From Chitinophagaceae bacterium (lineage in GTDB: Bacteria; Bacteroidota; Bacteroidia; Chitinophagales; Chitinophagaceae): DNA of 64,000 nucleotides. The DNA is taken from the NCBI GenBank assembly GCA_947456805.1, contig CANGTN010000001.1:62001-126000 (forward strand), read 5' to 3'. Of the stretch, positions 1-8,406 are shown one piece after another. The position numbers were made by a program, and so were the translations under genes. Positions within the stretch are counted from its first letter, which is position 1. Each line of letters begins with the position of its first letter. The notes beneath the pieces were generated by a model. That model did no database searches, was not told the DNA's origin, and saw nothing but the letters and a program-made list of their open reading frames with translations.

Positions 1-196
1 AGTTGGTTGTGATGCTGTTTTGTATGCAAACCCAAATGATGTTGATGATTTGGCAAAACAAATGATGTTGATATACAAAGACGAAAAATTAAGAACTGCA
101 TTGATTGAAAAAGGGTTGGTTCGAGCAAAAGAGTTTTCTTGGGATGTGTCTGCAGTAAAACTTTGGGAATTAATTGAAATCATCGCAAAAAAATAA
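1..196 (+). CDS. Glycosyltransferase family 1/4, C-terminal fragment
   Basis: The window opens inside this gene; only the last 64 codons are present, ending with TAA at 194-196. The visible peptide has GCDAVLYANPNDVDDLAKQ, then a helix and FSWDVSAVKLWE. This matches the end of GT-B fold glycosyltransferases, where a nucleotide-sugar-binding segment is followed by 'LA..M..L..D..LR..L...G..RA..FSW'. Such enzymes transfer a sugar from a nucleotide donor, often for surface polysaccharide or glycolipid. Substrate cannot be judged from this fragment. Family call is by pattern; the N-terminal acceptor domain lies outside the window. Confidence 0.75.
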   Translation, partial: VGCDAVLYANPNDVDDLAKQMMLIYKDEKLRTALIEKGLVRAKEFSWDVSAVKLWELIEIIAKK

Positions 197-203
197 TCTC
201 ACT

Positions 204-211
204 TACATTTG
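204..211 (+). promoter_or_regulatory. Bacteroidota -7 promoter box (TACATTTG) for gldC
   Basis: TACATTTG matches the Bacteroidota primary sigma factor -7 consensus TAnnTTTG exactly. It sits between the glycosyltransferase stop and gldC, giving a leader of roughly 35 nt. No clear TTG -33 element is present at the usual spacing, so the call rests on the -7 box alone. Confidence 0.5.
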
Positions 212-248
212 CGAAATAATAAATTTTTCACAGAAAGTATAAAATATA

Positions 249-596
249 ATGCACCAATCAACAATTAAAATAGACGTTCATTTAGACAACGAAAAAGTAC
301 CTGAACAAATCAATTGGTCTGCTGACAACAGTAGTGCCGATAGTTTACAAAAAGCAAAAGCAATGATGGTTTCATTTTGGGATGGAGCAGATAAAAGTGC
401 TTTGCGTATTGACTTGTGGACGAAAGACATGATGGTTGATGAAATGGCTGATTTCTTCTATCAAACATTGATGGGTATGGCAGATAGTTACAACAGAGCC
501 ACGCACAATACTGAAATGGTAAATGATTTGAAAAAATTTGCCAAAGACTTTTATCAGAAATTTAAAGACCAGCAATTAAAAGAAAACAAAGCTTAA
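249..596 (+). CDS. gldC: Gliding motility protein GldC
   Basis: A 115-residue acidic soluble protein recognised as GldC: it begins MHQSTIKIDVHLDNEKVPEQ and carries ...WSADNS, then MMVSFWDGADKSALRIDLWT and a C-terminal helix rich in Lys/Asp. Length is normal for the family. In Flavobacterium GldC is linked to gliding and type IX secretion and is usually found next to the lipoprotein gene gldB; no gldB is visible here, so GldC is separated from its usual partner. It has no signal peptide, fitting a cytoplasmic or peripheral role whose biochemistry is unknown. GldC is widespread in non-gliding Bacteroidota too, so motility should not be assumed. Confidence 0.88.
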   Translation: MHQSTIKIDVHLDNEKVPEQINWSADNSSADSLQKAKAMMVSFWDGADKSALRIDLWTKDMMVDEMADFFYQTLMGMADSYNRATHNTEMVNDLKKFAKDFYQKFKDQQLKENKA

Positions 597-632
597 TTAC
601 AGATTACGTTTAAATAGTTAAATTTTATTATT

Positions 633-1088
633 ATGAATTTAGAAACACAAATAATGGCTGAAATGAAAGATGCCATGAAATCAAAGAATGAAGCCGCTTT
701 ACGTGGATTAAGGGCGATTAAAGCAGAAATTATAAAAGCAAAAACGGATCCTGGTGCAAATGGAGTAATTACAGAAGAAGGAGAATTAAAATTGTTGCAG
801 AAATTGGTAAAACAAAGAAAAGACAGCTTGGAAATTTTTACACAACAAAACCGTGCAGACCTTGCAGTAAAAGAACAAGAAGAAATTGCAATCATAGAAA
901 AGTTTTTGCCCAAACAAATGAGTGAGGCTGAGCTGATTGAAAGTTTAAAAATAATTATTGCAGAAGTGGGTGCAGTTTCAGCTGCAGATTTGGGGAAAGT
1001 AATGGGAGTAGCAAGCAAACAATTAGCAGGTAAAGCAGATGGCAAAGCGATCAGTGCAGCTGTTAAACAATTATTGACTAACGCATAA
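633..1088 (+). CDS. GatB/YqeY domain protein
   Basis: A 151-residue protein of the YqeY family, homologous to the C-terminal tRNA-binding domain of the amidotransferase subunit GatB but standing alone. Visible family features are the N-terminal amphipathic helix (MNLETQIMAEMKDAMKSK), the ALRGLRAIKAEI helix, KQRKDSLEIF and the FLPKQMSEAEL segment, then GKVMGVASKQLAGKADGK near the end. Full length. It starts 36 bp after gldC and is followed 11 bp later by the CvpA-like gene, so the three may be co-transcribed. The function of free-standing YqeY proteins is not established; a tRNA-related role is family inference. Confidence 0.9.
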   Translation: MNLETQIMAEMKDAMKSKNEAALRGLRAIKAEIIKAKTDPGANGVITEEGELKLLQKLVKQRKDSLEIFTQQNRADLAVKEQEEIAIIEKFLPKQMSEAELIESLKIIIAEVGAVSAADLGKVMGVASKQLAGKADGKAISAAVKQLLTNA

Positions 1089-1099
1089 TTATAGTAGCT

Positions 1100-1636
1100 A
1101 TGATGATTGATGCACTTTTTATAATGCTATTATTTATTGCTGCCATCAAAGGTTATAGCCGTGGGCTTATTGTTGCATTGTTTTCTTTTTTAGCAATCAT
1201 AATTGGGTTAATTGCTGCCATGAAGCTAAGTGCTGTAGTAGCTAATTATTTAGAAAATAGTGCTCATGTAAATGGTAAATGGTTACCAATACTTTCATTT
1301 TCATTGGTAATGTTCGTGGTAATTTTACTGGTGAAATGGGGAGGAAAAATAATTGAAAAAATTGCCCAAATTGCCTTGATGGGTTGGGCAAATAAACTTG
1401 CCGGAATTGTGTTATATGCTGCATTGTACACAACTATTCTGAGCATTATACTTTTTTTTGCCGAGAAAATACAATTACTGCAATCCGAAACTATCAGTGC
1501 ATCTAAATGTTATTGGTTTATACAACCATGGGCACCCAAAATTATAGATGGCCTTGGAATGGTTATTCCAACATTCAAAGGATTGTTTGTTCAGCTAGAC
1601 CATTTCTTTACTGTTATTGCAACCAAATCAAAATAA
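1100..1636 (+). CDS. CvpA family membrane protein
   Basis: A 178-residue inner-membrane protein with four hydrophobic segments (about residues 3-20, 25-45, 62-82 and 98-122) and the CvpA-type opening MIDALFIMLLFIAAIKGYSRG. CvpA proteins are named for colicin V production but in most bacteria are linked to envelope homeostasis. Two adjacent ATG codons (1100 and 1103) could each start translation. The gene lies 11 bp after the YqeY-like gene. The 217 bp that follow are very AT-rich and show no gene or clear hairpin. Confidence 0.82.
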   Translation: MMIDALFIMLLFIAAIKGYSRGLIVALFSFLAIIIGLIAAMKLSAVVANYLENSAHVNGKWLPILSFSLVMFVVILLVKWGGKIIEKIAQIALMGWANKLAGIVLYAALYTTILSIILFFAEKIQLLQSETISASKCYWFIQPWAPKIIDGLGMVIPTFKGLFVQLDHFFTVIATKSK

Positions 1637-1853
1637 AAAAACAAGAAAAAAGATCAGTTATATTTTTTTCATTAAAATAAAAAATCAACGAATAAGTTTT
1701 AAACCGAAATAAACTTAATCAGTAACAATAAAAAGAATATCTTAGCCAACGTTCACATTAATCTTAAGTAAACAAAAAGCATAGGATTGTGAATTATACT
1801 GAATTTTCCTTTTATTTGTAACCAAGTCAAAACAGCCTTATTAAGTAAAGCGA

Positions 1854-2609
1854 ATGAATTACGAAATTAAAGAAACCGATAAGTTTAAATATTTAGAAGA
1901 GGGTGAGGGTGAGCCCTTGATGTTACTGCATGGGTTGTTTGGTGCATTGAGTAATTTTGCTGATTTAGTAGAGCATTTCAGAAAAACCCATAAAGTAATT
2001 GTTCCTCTTTTACCTTTATTTGATTTGGATTTGTTTCATACTTCTGTAGGCGGCTTAGCAAAGCACGTACATAGATTTATTGAAACAATGGATTACCAAA
2101 ACATTCATTTATTGGGTAATTCATTAGGTGGTCATGTTGCTTTAGTACATACATTAAAGCATCCGGAAAGAATTAAAACACTTACACTTACAGGAAGTAG
2201 TGGTTTATTCGAAAATGGAATGGGAGATACTTACCCAAAAAGGGGAGATAAAGAATATATCAGAAAAAAAACTGAACTTACTTTTTATGACCCTGCAATG
2301 GCAACGGATGATTTGGTAAATGAAGTATTTGAAATTACCAACAACCGTATCAAAGTAATTAAAATAATTGCCCTTGCAAAAAGTGCAATTCGTAATAATT
2401 TGGGTGAAGAATTAAATCAGATTATACAACCTACTTTATTGATATGGGGTCAAAATGATACCATCACTCCGCCATTTGTTGCTGAAGAGTTTCATAAATT
2501 AATTCCCAACAGCGAATTACATTTCATTGACAAATGTGGTCATGCCCCAATGATGGAAGTTCCGCAGGCTTTTAATAACATTTTGGAAGAATTTTTAGCA
2601 AAACACTAA
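1854..2609 (+). CDS. Alpha/beta hydrolase
   Basis: A 251-residue alpha/beta-hydrolase fold enzyme without signal peptide. The complete catalytic triad is visible: nucleophile Ser in GNSLGGH (about residue 89), acid Asp in WGQNDTITP (about 200) and His in CGHAPMMEVP (about 228). The oxyanion-hole segment LHGLFGALSNF lies near residues 25-35. The substrate cannot be deduced; relatives include esterases and C-C bond hydrolases of the MhpC/BphD type. It precedes the CBS gene by 41 bp, and could be co-transcribed with it. Confidence 0.88.
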   Translation: MNYEIKETDKFKYLEEGEGEPLMLLHGLFGALSNFADLVEHFRKTHKVIVPLLPLFDLDLFHTSVGGLAKHVHRFIETMDYQNIHLLGNSLGGHVALVHTLKHPERIKTLTLTGSSGLFENGMGDTYPKRGDKEYIRKKTELTFYDPAMATDDLVNEVFEITNNRIKVIKIIALAKSAIRNNLGEELNQIIQPTLLIWGQNDTITPPFVAEEFHKLIPNSELHFIDKCGHAPMMEVPQAFNNILEEFLAKH

Positions 2610-2650
2610 TCCGCTGCAACTTTTGGGTTAAAATAACGGTCTATTAATTA

Positions 2651-3310
2651 ATGCTAGCGAATAAACTAATACAATCCCAATATGCTTCTGTCAACTATGT
2701 TGATACAGTTTCGTTTGCATTACAGTTAATGGAGGACAATGATTTATTGCAAATAGCAGTAGAAGAAGCAAATAAATTTAAAGGGCTCTTAACCAAAGAA
2801 ACTTTATTAGAGTTAGATGAAAATATTCAAATTGAAGCACTTGAAAAATACCTTATCCCTGCATCAATCAATGAAGATGCTTATTTTTTAGCTGCAATTA
2901 AAGTGATTACGCAGTACAATGTTTCTTTTGTTGCAGTTATTAATGAACAGTTAGAAGTGGTTGGTGTAATCACTATGGCAACATTAATGAATCAAGTATC
3001 TACTTTTTTAGGAAATGAGGAGCCCGGAGGAATTATTGTTTTGGAAATTGAGAAAAGAAATTTCTCATTCGGAGAAATTAGCAGATTAATAGAAACCAAC
3101 GATGCCTATATTACACAATTAAATACAAGTATGGATTCGGAAACCGGCTTATTACTTGTTTCTATTAAAATCAACAAGTCTGAAATAAGTGATATTATAG
3201 CAACACTTCAACGCTATGAATATTCTGTAAAATACTATTTTGGAATTGAACAATACGCCAATGAACTGAAAGAGAACTACAACGAATTCATGTTTTACTT
3301 AAACATATAA
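2651..3310 (+). CDS. CBS domain protein
   Basis: A 219-residue cytoplasmic protein with a tandem CBS pair in roughly the first 125 residues (SVNYVDTVSFALQLMEDND... and ...VSFVAVINEQLEVVGVITMATLMNQ) and a C-terminal ACT-like part (about 130-215, GIIVLEIEKRNFSFGEISRLIE). CBS pairs bind adenine nucleotides and act as sensors. It stands upstream of a BamA-like barrel, NAD kinase and DUF6089 gene on the same strand. In many Bacteroidota a CBS protein and NAD kinase are neighbours ahead of undecaprenyl diphosphate synthase and bamA; those last two genes are absent here, so the cluster is rearranged. Confidence 0.85.
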   Translation: MLANKLIQSQYASVNYVDTVSFALQLMEDNDLLQIAVEEANKFKGLLTKETLLELDENIQIEALEKYLIPASINEDAYFLAAIKVITQYNVSFVAVINEQLEVVGVITMATLMNQVSTFLGNEEPGGIIVLEIEKRNFSFGEISRLIETNDAYITQLNTSMDSETGLLLVSIKINKSEISDIIATLQRYEYSVKYYFGIEQYANELKENYNEFMFYLNI

Positions 3311-3411
3311 GCCCCATTATTCTATTTTAAACTATTGGCTTTTTCTCAAAACTAGTTTCCCCCTCAGCAATTTCTTACATTTACGTTCTCAAACAGAATT
3401 ATTACAAATCC

Positions 3412-4842
3412 ATGAATCGTGCATTCATTTTTATATTTTTCTTTTTTGGTTGTGGAGTAAACTATAGCCATGCACAATTAGGTGCTGGTTTAGTAGATTA
3501 TTCTAAACTACTTAACACAGCCGACAGCACAGTTCAGATAAAAATTGGCAGCATCAAATTATCGGGTAATAACAGAACAAAAAGTTATATTATTTTCAGA
3601 GAAATTCCGTTTAAAGAAGGTAATTATTTTTTTCCGAAAGCGCTTACACAACAATTGGAGTTAGCCAAAGATCAGATTATGAATACTACATTATTTATTG
3701 ATGTAAATGTGTATGTATCTAATTTAGTCAATGGAGTCGCTACCGTAAATATAGATGTAAAAGAACGCTGGTATTTATTCCCATTGCCCTATTTTAAATT
3801 GGTAGATAGAAATTTTAATCAATGGTGGTCTGACCAAAATGGAAGCTTAGAGAGAGTGAATTATGGTTTAAAATTTTTTCATAACAACGTAAGTGGCAGA
3901 AATGATAAATTAAATGTTGATTTGGTAAACGGTTACAATCAGCAAGTAGTATTTGGATACAATCAGCCTTTTGCGGATAAAAGTTTAAAGCATGGTTTTT
4001 CAGTTAATTTTATTTACTCCCGACAAAGAGAAATGAGCTACAATACACTTGATAATAAACAAGCATTTATTAAGTTACCTGGGTTTATTAGGGAATTTCA
4101 AAAAAGTAGTATTACTTATTCATACAGACCAGATTCAAAATATCGTTTCAATGCTCGTTTGGGATATACAAGAGATCAGGTTAATGATACCATACTTAAA
4201 TTGAACCCCGATTATTTTCCTACAGCTAATACTTCGCTAAAGTTTTTTGATGTATCTGCGAATCTTCAATATTTTGCTGTAGATTATATTCCTTTCCCCA
4301 AAAAAGGATTCATGTATGACATCAATTTAAATAACCGAGGATTTAATGGCAATATGAATATGTTGTCTTTATCTATAGAAACAACAAATGCCTTTACACT
4401 TTCAAAAAATTGGTTTGTTCAAATACACAATTTAGGTGTAGTAAAAATGAATAATAACCAGCCATATTATAACAGAGGATTAATGGGCTATGGAGATTTT
4501 TATTTAAGAGGAATGGAGTCTTATGTAGTTGATGGCACAGCAGGGTTTATTAGTAATACAACATTTTACAGAAAATTATTTACTTATGTTTTTCATCCTC
4601 CATTTATCAAAACAAAAACACACGATAAAATTCCTTTTACATTTTACCTAAAAGTATTTGGTGATGTGGGTTACGCCTACAATAAACAACAAAATATAAA
4701 AAGCTATTCAAATAGCTTTTTACCTACAACAGGCATTGGATTAGATATTGTTTCTATTTATGATTTTGTATTTAGAATTGAATATAGTTTTAATCAATTT
4801 GGTGATAAAGGATTTGCATTTAGAACAAGAGGCGATTTTTAA
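3412..4842 (+). CDS. BamA/TamA family outer-membrane protein with one POTRA domain
   Basis: A 476-residue protein with signal peptide (hydrophobic residues 4-15, cleavage near SHAQ), one POTRA-like domain (about residues 43-120: IKIGSIKLSGNNRTKSYII, then NLVNGVATVNIDVKERWY) and an Omp85-type beta-barrel in the remaining ~350 residues ending FAFRTRGDF, with the terminal Phe typical of barrel proteins. It is much shorter than true BamA (about 800 residues with five POTRA domains), so it is a single-POTRA Omp85 paralogue. A TACATTTA sequence at 3376-3383 is a one-mismatch Bacteroidota -7 box. Role in outer-membrane protein or lipid export is family inference. Confidence 0.85.
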   Translation: MNRAFIFIFFFFGCGVNYSHAQLGAGLVDYSKLLNTADSTVQIKIGSIKLSGNNRTKSYIIFREIPFKEGNYFFPKALTQQLELAKDQIMNTTLFIDVNVYVSNLVNGVATVNIDVKERWYLFPLPYFKLVDRNFNQWWSDQNGSLERVNYGLKFFHNNVSGRNDKLNVDLVNGYNQQVVFGYNQPFADKSLKHGFSVNFIYSRQREMSYNTLDNKQAFIKLPGFIREFQKSSITYSYRPDSKYRFNARLGYTRDQVNDTILKLNPDYFPTANTSLKFFDVSANLQYFAVDYIPFPKKGFMYDINLNNRGFNGNMNMLSLSIETTNAFTLSKNWFVQIHNLGVVKMNNNQPYYNRGLMGYGDFYLRGMESYVVDGTAGFISNTTFYRKLFTYVFHPPFIKTKTHDKIPFTFYLKVFGDVGYAYNKQQNIKSYSNSFLPTTGIGLDIVSIYDFVFRIEYSFNQFGDKGFAFRTRGDF

Positions 4843-4921
4843 TAATCATTAAGTACCTTTATTCTAAATAGCTCATTTTGAAATTCATAACGGATAATAA
4901 AATCCGAATTAAAATATTATC

Positions 4922-5800
4922 ATGAAAGTAGCAATTTATAGCAGAGGACTTGATATTGAACAAGAGAGTTCTTTTCAATACTTGTTACATGAGCTGTCAA
5001 GATATCAAATTGAAATTATTGTTTATCGTCAACTAATAGATATCTACCATATTCCTGAAAGCATCAAACACAAACTTGAAACATTTGAGAAAGCTGGTGA
5101 TTTAGATCAATCAATCAATTGCCTAATCAGCTTAGGCGGAGACGGTACTATGTTAGATGCAGTAACACTGGTAAAAAACACTGGTATTCCTTTATTGGGC
5201 GTAAACTTTGGGCGACTTGGCTTTTTAGCAAATATTAATAAAGAAGAATTAACGCAAGCAGTAGATGCAATTCTTAATAGGACTTATGTAATTGACAAAA
5301 GAACCCTAGTACATATTGATGCAAACATTCCCTTGTTTACCGATGCCCCATTTGCTTTGAATGAATTTGCAATTCACAAAAGAGATACTAGTCCGATGAT
5401 AAAAATTCATACTTATTTAAACGGGGAATTTTTAAATTCTTATTGGGCAGATGGTTTAATTGTTGCCACACCAACCGGTAGTACGGGATATAATATGAGT
5501 TGTAATGGCCCCATTCTTTTCCCCGATTCATCTAGTTTTGTAATTACACCTGTAGCTCCGCATAACTTGAATGTTAGAAGTTTGGTAGTACCTGACAACA
5601 ATATTATTTCGTTTGAAATTGAAGGTAGAACAGAAGAGTTTATTTGTGCAATGGATGCCAGAAAAGAAATTGTTAAAAAAGATATTCAATTGGCTATTAA
5701 AAAAGAAAATTTCCATATTCACCTAATGAGGTTAAATGAAAATAGTTTTTTATCTACTCTTCGCAACAAACTAACATGGGGCATGGATAAAAGAAACTAA
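4922..5800 (+). CDS. nadK: NAD kinase
   Basis: A 292-residue cytoplasmic enzyme that phosphorylates NAD to NADP. Diagnostic motifs are GGDGTMLDA (about residues 74-82, with the catalytic Asp), LGVNFGRLGFLANI (about 98-111), NEFAIHK (about 148) and TPTGSTGYNMS (about 179-189). Length is standard. It sits 79 bp after the Omp85 paralogue and 51 bp before the DUF6089 gene, on the same strand. Call is secure. Confidence 0.97.
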   Translation: MKVAIYSRGLDIEQESSFQYLLHELSRYQIEIIVYRQLIDIYHIPESIKHKLETFEKAGDLDQSINCLISLGGDGTMLDAVTLVKNTGIPLLGVNFGRLGFLANINKEELTQAVDAILNRTYVIDKRTLVHIDANIPLFTDAPFALNEFAIHKRDTSPMIKIHTYLNGEFLNSYWADGLIVATPTGSTGYNMSCNGPILFPDSSSFVITPVAPHNLNVRSLVVPDNNIISFEIEGRTEEFICAMDARKEIVKKDIQLAIKKENFHIHLMRLNENSFLSTLRNKLTWGMDKRN

Positions 5801-5851
5801 AAAATAACTTTTGATAAAACAAGAAAACAAAGTAATTTCAGTATTAATTAG

Positions 5852-6730
5852 ATGCAAATAAAAACTATGTTCAAAAGAGCAATACTAACTATAAGTGCAG
5901 GATTTATATTTTTTTTCAGCAAAGCACAAGTAATGGAAAGTTATGTGCATGAAGGCGAATTTGGAATAAGTGTAGGCGCAGGACATTACTTTGGGGATTT
6001 AACTACAGGTACGAAAGTTTATAATTTAAAACCAAAACTTGCAGCAGGCGCATTTTTTAAAAAACAGTTCAATAATTATGTAGGAATTAAAATAGGTGCC
6101 AATTATTGTTTTTTAGGATATGCAGATAAATACTCAAGTTATTACGATGACAGACCAAAAAAATTCAGGAACTTAAGTTTTAATTCTGATGTATGGGAAT
6201 TAAGTATAAGTGGCGATTTTAATTTTTTCCGCTTTCAGCCTGGTTTCAGTGAGTATAGCTTTACCCCTTATGTTTCATTGGGTATTGGCGTATTTTCTTA
6301 CGACCCATATGCATATTTAAATGGAACAAAGTATATGTTAAGAGCATTAGGTACCGAAGGTCAAAATGATAAAATAAATTACCCCAATCAAAATCCTTAT
6401 GGTACAATGGCTATGTGCTTTCCCTTGGCTTTTGGTATGAAATATAATATTTCAGATAAAATTAATGTTTTTGGAGAAGTTTCTTATAGATTTACAACCA
6501 CAGATTATTTAGATGATGTAAGTGGTAATTATGCTCCTGATGCATTTCCTAATGATGCCAATGGAAATCCGAGTGTGGGGTTCTTATTGCAAGACAGAAG
6601 CTATGAATGGGGTATACCGTTTGGTATTAAAGGAAGACAGCGTGGCAACAGCTTACAAAAAGATGGCTTTGTAACTGCACAAATAGGCATCAGTTTCAAT
6701 CTTTCTTCTTATCTATGCCCTACCTATTAA
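5852..6730 (+). CDS. DUF6089 family outer-membrane protein
   Basis: A 292-residue secreted beta-rich protein: signal peptide (MFKRAILTISAGFIFFFSKA from about residue 6, cleavage near SKAQ) followed by alternating aromatic strands such as GEFGISVGAGHYFGDL and FGMKYNISDKINVFGEVSYR. This is the DUF6089 pattern, a Bacteroidota outer-membrane barrel found beside NAD kinase and BamA genes. Molecular function is unknown. The gene ends just ahead of a strong hairpin shared with the convergent aldo/keto reductase gene. The second ATG, at residue 6, gives a more typical signal peptide and may be the true start. Confidence 0.8.
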   Translation: MQIKTMFKRAILTISAGFIFFFSKAQVMESYVHEGEFGISVGAGHYFGDLTTGTKVYNLKPKLAAGAFFKKQFNNYVGIKIGANYCFLGYADKYSSYYDDRPKKFRNLSFNSDVWELSISGDFNFFRFQPGFSEYSFTPYVSLGIGVFSYDPYAYLNGTKYMLRALGTEGQNDKINYPNQNPYGTMAMCFPLAFGMKYNISDKINVFGEVSYRFTTTDYLDDVSGNYAPDAFPNDANGNPSVGFLLQDRSYEWGIPFGIKGRQRGNSLQKDGFVTAQIGISFNLSSYLCPTY

Positions 6731-6735
6731 TAAAA

Positions 6736-6768
6736 AAACTCCGAAGCAAATCAATTACTTCGGAGTTT
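6736..6768 (-). terminator. Intrinsic terminator between convergent genes
   Basis: A perfect 11-bp stem, AAACTCCGAAG (6736-6746) pairing with CTTCGGAGTTT (6758-6768), with an 11-nt loop. Read on the minus strand the stem is followed by a run of T (complement of the A tract at 6732-6738), a classic intrinsic terminator for the aldo/keto reductase gene. On the plus strand the T tract is shorter, but the hairpin probably also ends the nadK-DUF6089 transcript. Confidence 0.88.
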
Positions 6769-6773
6769 AAGTA

Positions 6774-7766
6774 TTAGAAATCTGCCAACTTTGGTTTTGT
6801 TTGCATGATTAATTCAATTTTTTCAATCACTTCTTTTGTAAGCAATGGGACTACTTCCAGTGCTTTTAAATTATCCGTTAATTGCTGAACTTTAGTAGCA
6901 CCTAAAATAGCAGTAGTAACATTTGGATTACTGATACACCATGCAATACTTAAAGCAGGTAAAGTAACATTCAATTCTTTTGCCAACGATGCTAAAGATT
7001 TTACCTTAGTAATTTTATCATCCGTTATCCATCTGTCTTTCAACCAATCAAATCCCTGAATAGCCAATCTGCTATCTGCAGGAATACCATCATTATATTT
7101 TCCTGTAAGAAGACCTGCGGCTAAAGGGCTCCAGATAGTTGTACCCAAACCTTCATTTTTGAAAATTTGTAAATACTCGTTTTCAACTTTATTTCTTTCA
7201 AATAGATTGTACTGTGGTTGCTCAACAGTTGGACCAATTAATTTGTATTCTTTTGCAATTGCATGAGCTTGCATAATTTCTACACCACTCCATTCACTTG
7301 TGCCCCAATACAATACTTTTCCTTGTTGTATCAAATGGTTCATTGTCCATACAACTTCCTCGATAGGCGTAGATTTATCGGGACGATGACAATAATACAA
7401 ATCAAGATAATCAACCTGAAGCCTTTGTAAAGCTTCGTTACAAGCTTCTACCAAATGTTTTCTGCTTAACCCTTTTTGATTGGGTTTTGCAGTATTGCCT
7501 GTTTTAGTTCCAAAAAATGCTTTGCTACTTACTACATAGCTACTTCGTTCCCAGTTTTTTTTCTTTAAAATTCTACCCATCATTTTCTCACTCTCACCCA
7601 ATGCATACACTTCTGCATTATCAAAAAAGTTGACTCCATTGTCATACGCAAGACCCATTAATTCATCGGCAACACTATCATCAATTTGTTTATGAAAAGT
7701 AACCCAACTACCAAAGCTTAAAACACTCAATTCTAAGCCTGTTTTACCCATTTTCCTGTATTCCAT
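6774..7766 (-). CDS. Aldo/keto reductase (AKR6-like)
   Basis: A 330-residue NADPH-dependent oxidoreductase with TIM-barrel fold, closest in pattern to the voltage-gated potassium channel beta-subunit-like group. The tetrad is visible: Asp and Tyr in FFDNAEVYALG, Lys in VVSSKAFFG, His in YYCHRPD; the cofactor segment ILGATKVQQLTDNLKAL lies near the C-terminus. I chose the ATG at 7766 (MEYRKMGKTGLELS) because family members start with this strand; the frame is open 35 codons further but that extension is basic, unlike the family, and runs into lptC. Substrate unknown. Confidence 0.9.
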   Translation of the reverse strand: MEYRKMGKTGLELSVLSFGSWVTFHKQIDDSVADELMGLAYDNGVNFFDNAEVYALGESEKMMGRILKKKNWERSSYVVSSKAFFGTKTGNTAKPNQKGLSRKHLVEACNEALQRLQVDYLDLYYCHRPDKSTPIEEVVWTMNHLIQQGKVLYWGTSEWSGVEIMQAHAIAKEYKLIGPTVEQPQYNLFERNKVENEYLQIFKNEGLGTTIWSPLAAGLLTGKYNDGIPADSRLAIQGFDWLKDRWITDDKITKVKSLASLAKELNVTLPALSIAWCISNPNVTTAILGATKVQQLTDNLKALEVVPLLTKEVIEKIELIMQTKPKLADF

Positions 7767-7827
7767 TTGTATATTTTTAGAATTTTTGTAATGAAGAAAT
7801 TTAGCAACAATTTTATAGCAATAAAGT

Positions 7828-8406
7828 TTAGTAAGTACTATCTGGGACAAGCATATAAGAGCCTTCACCAATGTTGAAAAAAGTTATATTATTCAATCCC
7901 TGATCGGCTCGTAAACCATGATACCCTAAAATATAATTTGCATTGAAGCCTTTCTTTACTCGCACAAATTTATCTGTATAAAATTCTCCCCTGATTTGAT
8001 CCCAATACAACTCATCTGTCCAAAGTGTATCACCTGTTCTGTTAAATACAACAACACTGTCACGTAAATACACTTTATTATCATTTTCAAAATACTTACC
8101 ATACTTACAATCCATTTTGCTCTCAATTGCTGCAGTATCATCATAAAAATCAACATGCATATTTGCAGGAAATTCAACCTTCGGAGTATCTAACAAAAAC
8201 CTCAACATCAATGGAGCAGTTAGTTTTGCTTTAACCTGACCACTTTGGCTTAAATAACTTTCAATATCTTTTCCTTCTTCAATACCAATTGATTTTTTAC
8301 CGAGATTTTGTACAACCTCAATTTTATTTTCACAACCCATCATAAAAAAACAGCCCAATATTAAGGCTGTTGTAAAAACTTTTATATTGATAGTTGAGTT
8401 AATCAT
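7828..8406 (-). CDS. lptC: LPS export periplasmic protein LptC (lipoprotein-like)
   Basis: A 192-residue protein beginning MINSTINIKVFTTALILG, with a hydrophobic segment and lipobox-like FFMMGC ending at about residue 25, then a beta-jellyroll LptC domain (SYLSQSGQVKAKLTAPLM, then VEFPANMHVDFYDD, LRDSVVVFNRTGDTLWT and ELYWDQIRGEFYTDKFV). LptC receives lipopolysaccharide from the inner-membrane ABC exporter and passes it to LptA. The start at 8406 overlaps the upstream barrel gene by 8 bp in the form ATGATTAA, which suggests translational coupling; a longer frame reaching 8433 is less likely. Confidence 0.88.
   Translation of the reverse strand: MINSTINIKVFTTALILGCFFMMGCENKIEVVQNLGKKSIGIEEGKDIESYLSQSGQVKAKLTAPLMLRFLLDTPKVEFPANMHVDFYDDTAAIESKMDCKYGKYFENDNKVYLRDSVVVFNRTGDTLWTDELYWDQIRGEFYTDKFVRVKKGFNANYILGYHGLRADQGLNNITFFNIGEGSYMLVPDSTY

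Noticed and set aside
593-1045. 150-codon open frame antisense to the YqeY gene
   Set aside because: Fully overlaps a clear family gene; codon content reflects the complement.
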